Shown here: positions 1 to 11,521 of the stretch, piece by piece
How the letters are laid out: every line of letters starts with the position of its first letter
How positions within the stretch are numbered: position 1 is the stretch's first letter
NCBI GenBank assembly: GCA_026214975.1
Contig: JAOBSW010001176.1
Span: forward strand, 19,807 to 83,806
Source of the DNA: Gentiana macrophylla
Lineage: Eukaryota > Streptophyta > Magnoliopsida > Gentianales > Gentianaceae
Direction: 5' to 3'
Length of the DNA stretch: 64,000 bases
Position numbers and translations under genes: made by a program
Notes under the pieces: generated by a model
Database searches by the model: none
Told to the model about the DNA's origin: nothing
What the model saw: only the letters and a program-made list of their open reading frames with translations

Positions 1-300
1 GACCTTGATTCCGTAAATATTTATGGTATACGTACTTAGGTGAAGAGGTGTATAAAAAATATAAAAAAAGATTAAACTTTATTTTTAACAGTACGTGTAT
101 TGATTTGAACCTATCTTCAAAATCTACATCACCAACACTCAACTTTTTTAAATTTGTTAAAACACTTGTCAACTTAGCGGATTCCCCTTTAAAATTCCAA
201 ACTCCCTTGAAATGACTCCATGGATCAATTATATACGCTCCGGGGGTGCCTATGAGCTGCATATCACAGTATAAGAGCATGCATAAATATTACATCATAT

Positions 301-303
<3 letters not shown>

Positions 304-342
<39 letters not shown>
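304..342. repeat. (AC)n microsatellite
   Basis: An uninterrupted run of about 19 AC units, visible directly. Confidence 0.95.
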
Positions 343-343
<1 letters not shown>

Positions 344-509
344 TTGAAATCAAACTATGTATATATATAAATGACATATGTATACGTACATATATATACA
401 TTACAACTTTCACGTATATTTATAATAAGTCGTAATTTACAAATATATGGGTGTAATTTTTTTACTGTGAATATCATACACGGCAACACTGTATATGGAA
501 ATACATATG

Positions 510-511
<2 letters not shown>

Positions 512-544
<33 letters not shown>
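512..544. repeat. (AT)n microsatellite
   Basis: An uninterrupted run of about 16 AT units. Nearby ATs at 357-370 are shorter. Confidence 0.95.
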
Positions 545-550
<6 letters not shown>

Positions 551-666
551 CATGGAAATATGCATATAGGTTCATAAACGTAAAATTCGTCTCGTCTCTA
601 TTTTCATATAACTTGTTACGATTTCAGGTTTGGTTTGTTTGGTGATTTGTGTGATTTAGTTGCATT

Positions 667-671
667 GTTGG
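667..671. repeat. Left target-site duplication of element A
   Basis: GTTGG immediately precedes the LTR start (TGTTAGAT at 672). The same GTTGG at 47640-47644 immediately follows the far LTR end (CCTAACA ending at 47639). The match at both predicted borders defines element A as one insertion about 47 kb wide including its nested passengers. Confidence 0.85.
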
Positions 672-2449
672 TGTTAGATGTAATATCGTCGGATCAATCA
701 TAGATTGACCCGATTACGCAGCGGAATGAATCAGATCTAGATCTAAACGAAACAAAGAACATAAATTAAAGATCAAACTACAAGGGGGTTTAGGAGCCAA
801 CCTTTTATGGTGATTAACTCCAAGAACAATAAGTCTCCAAGAACACGTATTGAGAAGCAACAATTTTCCAACGTGTGTCTCCCAAAGAACACCAGTGGAT
901 GGTGTTTCACGCCGCCGACCTCCTTGATATGCTACCTAGAAAACCCAAAGTTTTCTAAACTGAACCCAAGGAAAATAGCCAAATTTCTAAGCTATTTTCC
1001 TTCCAATAATGCGTGTATTGTAAGTGTGTATAAGGCTTCATGAGAGCTCTCTTTATATGTGAGAGAGTAATCCTTGTCCTCCAATGATTTAATAATTAAG
1101 AGATAATTATTATATTAATCCTTATTCCAAATAAAAGATAAATAAAATGATTATCCCAAACAAATTAGGATAAATCATATTATTATCTAATATTCCATGA
1201 ATTATCAATTAACAAATAAAAGATAAATCACACATTAAATAATTATCCAAGAAAACTAATTCCTTGATAATTAATTAATACAAGATGCGCCCCAACCTTA
1301 GTAAATAAGGCCACACGCATTTTTCCACACCTTGGGCCGAGTCCACGAAAAATTTCTTTTTCCGTGTATTTAATTATCTAGTCCAACTAAACAATTAATC
1401 CACACATCAAATTAAATAGCCCAATGCACTATTTAATTATAATCGAGGTGAAACGACGAGAAAACTAATTATGCTATTTTGGAAGCCACGTCGGGGACCA
1501 TGGACCCATATTCAGTAGCTACAATAAATCGAACAAAATTATTCATCGCATGTAATAATTATATCCAACCTATTAATTCCGGATTACACCACCATAAACC
1601 CAAATCAACTCTATCGAATATAGATAACTTACACTCAATTTATGAGTCAAAATCATCCACCGATATAATCATTACATACGATAAATCCTCCATAGATCGC
1701 TCACTTCGATTCGGATATTTCCGTAAACCCTTCTCGAACATATTATCCTTATTTACCATTAACCCCTAGTGATCAATTAGTTCATAACTAATATAATATG
1801 AACTCGCCAATCGATCGCTTCTGTGGTTAACAAATAAGTGGAATCGGTTCGCCTACTTCCCGAGGGAAGGAATGGATTCCATATCTCGTGATATCACGCA
1901 CTACTCACTCATCCTGCATAGAGCCAACGAGAAGTGTTGGACCACATATCGCTAAGTGATCCTTACTAACACATCAAACTCTACCCTAGTCTAAGCAAAT
2001 GCTTGTGATCACCTCAGATTAAGATTAATCAATATATGATCATCTTGTGATTCGATAAGACTTCTCGACACGGAATTATATCGAGAACTCAAATCAAATC
2101 GGTCCAAATTTCTATATGATTATCATCATATATAAATGCCCCACTAGTACTTTATTACCGACCCTCGATAAGATCGCCATACCTAAAGTGTTCGGGCGAT
2201 TATTAGCAAATTAATCTCGAGACCCGCATCGCATTAATAAACGCTTACGGACTAAGTTAATTTTAAGTACATCTCACTAACTCAATCCTCTTGTGTATAG
2301 CCATACACGAAAGTTATGTGATTACATAAACGAGGTACTTAGGGTTTTCAAGAGTGTCTTAATTATAAGCATACATGCATATAATAAGATGAATTATTAA
2401 TTTGGCCCTAAAACAATTATATAATTGTCTTTCGGCACTACACCTAACA
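672..2449 (-). repeat. 3' LTR of element A
   Basis: TGTTAGATGTAATATCG at the left edge and CACCTAACA at the right edge. It is collinear with 8099-9707 plus 47469-47639 over its whole length, with scattered small indels. Open frames inside it are not conserved in a protein-like way between the two copies and are left out. Confidence 0.9.
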
Positions 2450-2460
2450 ATCTCCCACTT
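2450..2460 (-). promoter_or_regulatory. Polypurine tract of element A
   Basis: On the minus strand the sequence directly before the 3' LTR reads AAGTGGGAGAT. The same string precedes the 3' LTR of element B at 45632-45642, so the two elements share plus-strand priming signals. Confidence 0.8.
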
Positions 2461-5400
2461 GCACGAAAAGCAAGTGGATTAATTGTTTTAGAGCATACCC
2501 TTTATATCTATATCTACAACATTCTCCCACTTGCTCAAAACAAGTGAGACATATCCCCAAGATTCATACCCTCCAAGCGCATCTTAGTAATTCATCCTTC
2601 CAAGCACGATCGAGTGTGCCGCCACAGGTAGGTCGCTGACCCGGCGCTGCACTTAGAATCCGAATACCATGTGACTCGGCACATCGATCGTAGGTTGGCG
2701 GCTTGAGTCCATCTTTGGGATCGACACGCCGCTTTCCATCTAATCCGGTGGTACGATTTCCATATGCTTATGACCTCTAGTGATTGCAAAATCCTTATGA
2801 GCTACATCTCCAATGTTTTCACAATGAAGTGGCATCAACTTACTAGATAATACTTTATCACATGAGTAAACACTGAGACCGAGATCGATTTAACAATCAT
2901 CCTCAATCTGACCTAAAGCCAGAATCAGTGTTATCACTTATATTCTAGTTTGCATCTGAATATACTAGCATATTATTCCTCATTCTTCCGAAAAGACTTG
3001 AGGATTCACTAAACATCCCATTTAGTATTCATCTGCAGGTTTAGATAATCATTCCTGAGAGGTAGGGTAGACTACATCGTTGAATGTTGCATAAATGAAA
3101 GAATATCTTAACCAAGTGTATGAACGGGATTGCCAATGATCGATTCTCTAGAATTTGAGTGAATCAAATCCTTTAGAATGAATTACGATGGCATGTCGAC
3201 TCGACTTTCGATAACACACCCATGTTGTTTCCAACTGCTTCAAAGTTGTTACCTTCACAAACACTAATCTACATACTACTTTACTAATATTGATGCCCAG
3301 TCTATGAAAGACTTATCAGCATTCTGGTCAAGTCCACATATTATAATATATGACTTTGAAATGACCTAGAGGTTTGCTTTAATCCCCAAAGGATATAAGC
3401 TGTAGCAGGCATCCTGCCAAAGGTTCTATCTGAATAAATTAAGATATCGTTAGTCTCGCAAAAAGGTCTTAGGGAATCACCCCTATTTTCTGCTTTGTAA
3501 CGGATCCGTTATTTGTTCTTTGCTAAAACCCTTCTGTTCTGAATGAGTTCAGATTCCGTTGTTCGGCAAGGAAGTCTTAGGGAATCACCCCTATTTCCGC
3601 CTTCCGACGTAAATCAAGCAAGATCGAGTGGTAAGAGAGATCACGGTCCGGTTAACTCTCTAACTTTTAGTGGAATCACCCCTAAATTACTCGCCTTTAT
3701 GCTGAAAGTTAAACTTTCCTATTCATTTGACTCTTCTCCGTAGTTCCAATTACTCCCACTAGGCCCGAGATACTCGTGTGGTTCTATAAGAGATTCAACA
3801 GAATCGAGTATCAAACTCCATTCACTGTGGTTATGGCTTTTAAATCAACCTCTATGATCAGATCCTACACACACCCCACTTAAGGACTATAGGTCATCAA
3901 TCTACCCTATGAATCGTAAGGTCCCCGCAACAGGTAATGGACAAACCATACTCCCACCGCTCGGGTGGATTGATATACCGATCTAGTTTAGTAGTTTTTA
4001 TTAGTGGTACCACCAACTCCCGGTGTTGGATGTGGACTGAACAAATCGGTTAGTAACATATTGAGTACAAATACTTCAAGATCTAAGGTTGTTATTTATA
4101 GACTCTATCGCATCGAGTTTGACAATATAATCGCCATTCTCTCGATTTTACGAGTTTTATAACCAACCTTTACTCAATGCATTAAGATATTTCACGACGT
4201 GAACGTGTACGCAAAATTTCCGGGCCCTACCTTCAAGCACTAAATGCTAAATGTCTATATTTACGGAAGTGGGGTGAACCGAATTCACTCCTTATCCACA
4301 AATGCGTAGGCATCTTTTAGGTAGACTTCTCGGTTTTTCATTACAACCGCTATTTTACAACCAATATCTTAAATGAGTTCAAAGAAACAGATCGTAGCAC
4401 ATCAATAACTATATAAGGTAAATTTATGGTGTATCCCTTAGTGAAAACATTTCACCGAGGCGTGCCGAGCATCACCCCAAGACTATGCAATAACCTATTT
4501 CGAGTATGGAATACTCTATCTCTCGTGACATCGAGATTTCTCCAAATATTTTGGATAAACTTGCCGGAGTTTCAAGTAGTTATCGATAATATGTCACTAC
4601 TCGTAAGCTCCCACTAGCTTGTATCTTCATATGACCTCAAGGTCGATATGAACAAGCTATGTAACTTCTTAAAATCAATTACCTTTACCGATTGAAAGGA
4701 AACTTAGGCATTGTTCCTTTGAGACAGGTTCCTTGACTCGAGATAGGAATCACCCTAAGCCGCCTCAGATCTTGTCGTTAGTGGAATATGCACTAATTAA
4801 TAGTATATAAAGAAGTGTTTATCTAAATACGGAAACCATTTATGCTTATATAGTTTAAGATGTGTTACATATACCTATTCAAAGATTTCTTAGTGGGTTC
4901 GACTTTATCAAACAAAAGTCCGAGTCTTGGGTTCGTATATTTAATGTTATATTTATCGTCAATAAGACAAACAAATTATCCTATTGAAAATGAATACGCT
5001 CGCTCCAACGAATACTTAAAATAGAAAATGAATTTTCAGGATACTCAAGAATTGAACTTAGATTCATTTCCTTATATCACTCCCACTAGTCTATCTCGAA
5101 AAAACCGCCCTGTCTATTTTATTTATCGCTTAATGCAAAGCTACTTAGTTCTTCCAAAGAACTTTAGCTTTCGAGATAATTGCTATGATGCATTGGTCGC
5201 TGATCCAAATCACTTTCCTTATCCTCTAATTTCCAATTTATTAATTTTCCGGTTTAGCCTTAAAACTACTTAGTTTAGATGACTAACACGTATAAACGTT
5301 CTTTCCCATTCTCGACTTTCCTTAGATGGAAACAGTCTTGAACTAGCAGTTCGTTTGAGTAGACACTACTCTTGACTGTGGGATGCCTAGTGATAGTGTT

Positions 5401-8083
5401 ACTAGCTTGGACTATTGATTTTTCTAATCGTCAAATCATAAGACCAAAGCTCCCACTAGTTTGTCGGTTCCAAATACCGTCTAACTAGCAACACTTTGTA
5501 TTTGTGATTTTTCAAAGATTAGAACATCACCTAAAACTAATCTCCCACTAGTTTATCGGCCCAAACATCGCCTAACTAGCAAAGGTCGTGTTCATGATGT
5601 TTCAAAGATTATAAAATCTCCGTAACTAAGCTCCTCACTAGTTTATCGGCCCAAATACCGCCTAACTAGTAACGCTTTATTCTTGTTTTTCCAATGTATG
5701 GAAAAACTCTTGTGCAAATCCATTACACATTTCTAATGATTCGTAAAAACAACAAATCATAAGACTAAGGCTCCTACTAGTTTATCGGTTCCAAATACCG
5801 CCTAACTAGCAACGCCTTATGTATATGATTTTCCAATTTTTCAATTTAGAAATTTGTTGTGTAATTACACTTTAAAATTCACTAAATGAATTTGTCTCGA
5901 TAGTCCTATATCATCTTTTGTAAACTATGTGGTCGTCTCTCGCTCAACACGAGTGACATCCGTGACATACTTAAGTTTTTAAAGGCTCAAGCGGAAAAAT
6001 CTCTTCCTAAAAATTAATCGCATTCTTTTGATAATTACAACGCATTTGTTACTTCCACATTTTTAACGTAAGTCCTATTACTAAAAAGCTTTAGTAGCCT
6101 AGAGATTAAAGTTGTAAAATAAAATGATGTAAAGTTAAGTTCAAAAATAAATTTTCACTACTAGATTTTTATTTTAGGAATCATAAACTATAAAAAGTTT
6201 ATCCTACAATTCCAAGGATTTAACCTCACACCCTCAAGCCGCCGTAGGTAGGTCAAAGAGGTGATGGTTAAACTCGAGAAAATCTCTCTCAATGATTAAG
6301 CTTCGAGAATCAAACATCTCACGGGAATCGACATCCCGACCTTAATCATTGATTACCTTCCTTTTCTAGCCTAGATATTTCAAAATATCCATAAAGAGTG
6401 TGACCTACTATATCGATCTCAAAGTACGCCCCGAGTATGCCGTAGTAGGTCGGTCGCTGACTCAACGAGTACCCAAAATCCTATCCTTTCGGAGACCAAG
6501 CCTTGAATTTTGATAGGGGTGAACACCATCCGTAGGGGCCGAATCAAAGCCGCTCGAGGCGCCACCCTTCTCTCACGTGCTTGCATCTATAGAGGCTATG
6601 GGGTTACTGTCGCTTTCCCCGCTCCCACTCAATAATTTGAAAAAGTGGTGGGTTTACTAATTACGGTTTCACTTTGACAATAAGAAACAATAAATCAAAG
6701 TACACCGAACAGTGGTCGGTTATGTAGCAAGCTTCACGCTGCCTTATTCGCTGGAACATATGTGATGATTTCAGCTAATCCGCAAGAGAAGCCCGCTTAG
6801 CCCGAAGGCTTATCGGCTATGCTAAGTCTTGTCGAATTAATGTATCTTACATCACACGTGGAGGGGAGTCGATTGAGCCTAAGCTCGGTTGAACTCGCCT
6901 AACCATGGTTAGACCATTTCCGAACCCATGTACTAAGATCTTCCGATTTCTAAATTGTTACCCAAAGCGTAATCTCGTTTCTGTTTAAGGTGGATTCACC
7001 AAAAATCAACGATTTATCTAAGTGGGATTCACCGAGAATCCATCACTAAAATCGTAACGATTGACAAAACCCGGGTCCTCGGTTTTTATAATTAGTTACT
7101 TAATTTTAATTAACTACCACATATTAATTAAAACAAGTATGTTAACTAATTAATCGAGTTATACACGCCTAATTTAATTCGAAATTAAATGTCTACGTGT
7201 ATGCATTGGAGTGGAATCATGAAGATGCATGTCATGGCAATTTCCGGTTATATCATACAATTTTCGATCATACATGAAAAAATAACGGAAAAATAAACAC
7301 CGAGATGGATCGTTGGTACCCCCGACTAACCTATTTTCTAAGGAAAAGTAAAACTTATATTATGTCTTCGAGTCTTGATCTTCGAATCTTGAACTCGAAC
7401 CGCCGAACACCCGAGAGGAGAAAGACTTTTTAATTGAATAAAACCAATTTATTATAATTAAATAAAACCTTTTTAATATTTTTTTTTTTTTGGTAATGCG
7501 GCGGAAAAAAAATATTCCAGAAATTTTTTTATTTTTTATTTTTTTATTATTAAAGCCGAAAGGCTGTTTACTAAAAACAGATTATAAAAAAAATATACAT
7601 ATACAGCCGCATAAAACCCTAGCCGCATGCAAGTTTTATAATAAAAAAACAGACTTATAGCGACGCTTTTCAGCGTCGCAGAAAGTCCTGTAGCGCAGAA
7701 TTTTAATTAAAAAAACAGGTTTTTAGCCGTTTCTCCTCGTTCATACCTTGGGTTTCGCCTTGATCTTCAACTTTTCTTCAAGATCTTCACCTTTTCGAGC
7801 CCGGAACAACAAAATTACAATAAAAGATGCTAATTTTACACATAATTTTCAAAAAAGACAAAAAATACAAATTATATGCTCAATTGTTACTAAACAAAGG
7901 AGCTACAAAATAGATCTACGGGTAAACAATACAAACCCCAATCCATCTCTTCAACCACAACATTCACAAGCATGCATCATGATAAAATTTCGAATTTCAT
8001 AAGAAAAACGAAATAAAAACATCTAAAACATGTTATTCCACTCCTCAGATCTCGAATTCATATACTTTGATCGTTAGATCAAA
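2461..8083 (-). other. Non-coding internal region of element A
   Basis: About 5.6 kb without a supportable ORF on either strand; the longest frames are under about 100 codons and carry no retroelement motif. Visible structure includes a ~92-bp tandem repeat (5446-5830), several copies of the string CTCCCACTAG (CTAGTGGGAG on the element's own strand), and a small hairpin GCGACGCT/AGCGTCGC at 7654-7675 near the PBS end. Some phrases, such as CGCTGACTCA, recur in the leader of element B, which suggests common ancestry of the two leaders. Confidence 0.6.
5446..5830 (-). repeat. Tandem repeat inside element A
   Basis: Four imperfect units begin CTCC(CA)CTAGTTTATCGG followed by CAAATACCGCCTAACTAGC. 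They start near 5448, 5540, 5632 and 5768, so spacing is about 92, 92 and 136 bp. Each unit opens with the PPT-like string CTAGTGGGAG when read on the element's strand. Confidence 0.8.
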
Positions 8084-8098
8084 GGCTCCGATACCACT
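8084..8098 (-). other. Primer-binding site of element A
   Basis: On the minus strand this reads AGTGGTATCGGAGCC, directly following the LTR end. The TGGTATCxGAGC core is the usual plant copia PBS complementary to the 3' end of initiator tRNA-Met. Confidence 0.85.
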
Positions 8099-9707
8099 TG
8101 TTAGATAATATCGCCGGATCAATCATAGATTGACCCGATTACGCAGCGGAATGCATCAGATCTAGATCTAAACGAAACAAAGAACATAAATTAAAGATCA
8201 AACTACAAGGGGGTTTATGATCCCACCTTTTTATGGTGATTAACTCCAAGAACAATAAATCTCCAAGAACACGTGTATTGAGAAGCCACAGCCTTCCAAC
8301 GTGTGTCTCCCAGCAACACCAGGTGGATGGTGTTTCACGCCGCCTTACCTCCTCGATATGCTACCTAGAAAACCCAAAGTTTTCTAAACTCGAACCCAAG
8401 GAAAAATAGCCGAAATTTCTAAGCTATTTTCCTTCCGATAATGCGTGTATTGTAAGTGTGTATAAGGCTTGGGAGAACTCTCTTTATATAGGAGAGTAAT
8501 CCTTGTCCTCCAATGATTTAATAATTAAGAGATAATTATTAGATTAATCCTTATTCCAAATAAAAGATAAATAAAATGATTATCCCAAACAAATTAGGAT
8601 AAATCATATTATTATCTAATATTCCATGAATTATCAATTAACAAATAAAAGATAAATCACACATTAAATAATTATCCAAGAAAAATAATTCATTGATAAT
8701 TAATTAATACAAGATGCGCCCCAACCTTAGTAAATAAGGCCACACGATTTTTCCACACCTGGGCCGAGTCCACTTAAAAATTTCTTTTCCGTGTATTTAA
8801 TTATCTAGTCCAACTAAACAATTAATCCACACATCAAATTAAATAGCTCAATCCACAATTTAATTATAATCGAGGTGAAACGACGAGAAAACTAATTATG
8901 CTATTTTGGGAGCCACGCCGGGACCATGGACCCATATTCAAGAGTTACAATAAATCGAACAAAATTATTCATCGATGTAATAATTATATCCAACCTATTA
9001 ATTCCGGGATTACACCACCATAAACCCAAAATCGAACTCTATCGAATATAGATAACTTACACTCAATTTATGAGTCTAAAGCGCCCACCGATATAATCAT
9101 TACATACGGATAAATCCTTCATAGTCTGCTCACTTCGATTCGATATTTCCGTAAACCCTTCTCGAACATATTATCCTTATTTACCATTAACCCCTAGTGA
9201 TCAATTAGTTCATAACTAATATAATATGAACTCGCCAATCGATCGCTTCTGTGGTTAACAAATAAGTGGAACTGTTCTGCCTACTTCCGAGGGAAGGAAT
9301 GGATTCCATATCTCGTGATAGCACGTACTACTCACTCATCCCGCACAGAGCCAACGAGAAGTGTTGGGCCACATAATCGCTAAGTGATCCTTACTAACAC
9401 ATCAAACTCTACCCTAGTCTAAGCAAATGCTTGTGATCACCTCAGATTAAGATTAATCCATATATGATCATCTTGTGATTCGATAAGACTTCTCGATTAT
9501 GGAATTATATCGAGAACTCAAAATCGGTCCAAATTTCTATATGATTATCATCATATATAAATGCCCCACTAGTACTCCTATTACCGACTTGATCCGATAA
9601 GATCGTCACACCTAAAGTGTTCTGGTGCATTATTAGCAAATTAATCTCGAGACCCGCATCAGATTAATAAACGCTACGGACTAAGTTAATTTTAAGTACA
9701 TCTCACT
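8099..9707 (-). repeat. 5' LTR of element A, part 1 (split by element B)
   Basis: Begins TGTTAGATAATATCG and matches 672 onward until TCTCACT, where element B interrupts it. The LTR resumes at 47464/47469. Joined length is about 1.78 kb, equal to the other LTR. A minus-strand TATATAAAGAG at about 8484-8494 is a plausible TATA box for the element. Confidence 0.9.
9703..9707. repeat. Left target-site duplication of element B
   Basis: TCACT here and at 47464-47468. The uninterrupted LTR of element A reads CATCTCACTAACTC at about 2272-2285, which has a single TCACT and proves the duplication. Confidence 0.92.
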
Positions 9708-11507
9708 TGTTGGAAATGTGTCCTAAACCCAATCGGGTTGGACCGGATCCGACCGGGTCGGGTCATTTACAGTCTATTTAGTTCATGTAATAACTTTATT
9801 ATGATTAATAAAAGCACTTATGTTATTATATATTGTTTGTCTTCATATTTTTTGTTGTATATATATAGTAACGTCCCTAGTATCAATTTGTGATAGAGAA
9901 ACCATGATAGTGATTATGGTTGATGAGATCTCTAATCACCATAACAAGGTTGGTACTTAAATGTCTCTAGTCTTATGTATTATCAAACGGGACATTGATA
10001 GTATAATCGCATCAGCACGTATTGAATGTCTTCTATCTTTTAGAAGGTAGGATAGATCTCGCCTCATCGAAGTGTAGGACACTTGACCGCACGTGGACGG
10101 TATTGTAGAATGCGACGTTGGGATCGACTCCACTTACATTAAGTGTCACAAGATGTGGCGGTTGTGTAATTATCCTTTGACCGAGTCTTCATGGCATCAC
10201 GGTGTGGATTGTCATGCTTTGACACTATTGAGATTTCTCCTAACCACGGGCGATCATGCGGTAGTGATTGGGTTTGATATTGAAGCACGCGGAGTATACA
10301 TGATTGGTCGTCCGGGAATCGCGATCCTATGATCGGGATCTAATATCCGAAATGGCCTTCTTATAAGGAATGTCTAGCTCTCGAGAATCTTCGCAGGGAG
10401 GAAATGTGTTATTCGAGAGAGAGCGTGATATCCAGATTATAAGATTCGATCGTTAATGTATTGACACTCGAGATACGATCGTATGGATATTATTACAATG
10501 ATAGATTGTAAGTTACACGGTAATCGCTTCACATGAAAGGTAGTAGTCATTGCTTTTGACTCTTCCGATGATTGGGGTCATGGTGTGTTGCTGACGCTAT
10601 CCCGTGATCGTTAGTATGAAGGGCATTTTAGTAAATTGCACTTTGTGTCTACGGCCAACATATTCGAAGCCTATCGGGTCACACACATATGAACATCGAG
10701 TCGGATTAAAATGCGTTATAGTTGATAACCAAATAAGTAAAGTTTATCTCTGACTATAAAGGTTATAGTGGTAAATTAATATGGAGGTATTTATTTATTA
10801 TGAATAAATTAAATACAAGATATTAATTATATACAAATTAGATTAATTAAAGAATATTCCGGAAGCCAATTTATTGGCATATGGGGCGCCACTTTTAAGT
10901 GTATAAGATACACTTGGATTGTGCACTTTAATTAATAAGATTGCCATAATATTAATATAAGATATTAATTGATTTTGAAAAAATAGATTTATGGTAATAA
11001 GATAATTATAATCAATATATGATATTGGCAAAATAAATTATAATTAAAGAGATAAATCAATCTAGTTGATTTTCCTTATTTTATTGGGAAAATATTTTCT
11101 TCTCCTCCACACCATATTGGGCGCCCCAACCACTATATATAGGAGGTGGGTGTCAAGCTCTTTTGTACATCACAATTGCAAGAGTTCATAATTCTTGTGT
11201 AAAATGAGAGCTATCCATAAGTGAGTTTGTGAGGAAGAAAAGGTCCGGCCCAAAGAACCTGAGTTTTTCCGATAGCAATCCAAAGGGATTCGGCAAAGGG
11301 TTCGTGTGGATTAGCGATAGAGGCCGGACGCGCGTGACGGCTCATGCGATTGAACTACTCTCCGTTGACGGTCAAAGCGACGATCTAATAGATCATCAAG
11401 GTATAACCACAAACTACTTAACGTGTTTATTGCATTAAACGAAGAACGATCTAGAAAAGGAAATCAAATCTTAAATTCCGCTGCGTTAAACTAGTGATTT
11501 CCTAACA
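9708..11507 (+). repeat. 5' LTR of element B
   Basis: TGTTGG at the left edge, CTAACA at the right edge. A TATA box, CTATATATAGG, lies at about 11131-11142. Its U5 end carries AATTCCGCTGCG, also present in the LTR of element A just before the PBS. It matches 45643-47463 over its whole length with small indels. Confidence 0.93.
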
Positions 11508-11508
11508 G

Positions 11509-11521
11509 TGGTATCGGAGCC
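11509..11521 (+). other. Primer-binding site of element B
   Basis: TGGTATCGGAGCC one base after the LTR; initiator-tRNA-Met type, identical to element A's PBS. Confidence 0.9.

Larger units (their letters stand above)
1..666. other. Intergenic flank left of the transposon nest
   Basis: AT-rich sequence with two dinucleotide microsatellites and no supportable gene. The short open frames here are made of the microsatellites read in two directions and have no recognisable protein. It is the pre-insertion left flank of element A and ends at the target-site duplication GTTGG. Confidence 0.6.

Noticed and set aside
355..577. Open frames on both strands over the AT microsatellite
   Set aside because: They consist of Tyr/Ile repeats from (AT)n read in two directions; no protein-like composition.
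1479..1769. 96-codon frame in the LTR of element A
   Set aside because: Not kept open in the second LTR copy (9000-9200), where indels break it; LTR sequence.
5440..5860. Regularly spaced repeats as a CRISPR-like array
   Set aside because: Repeat units are imperfect, ~92-136 bp apart and continuous with the element's sequence in a plant genome; simple tandem duplication.
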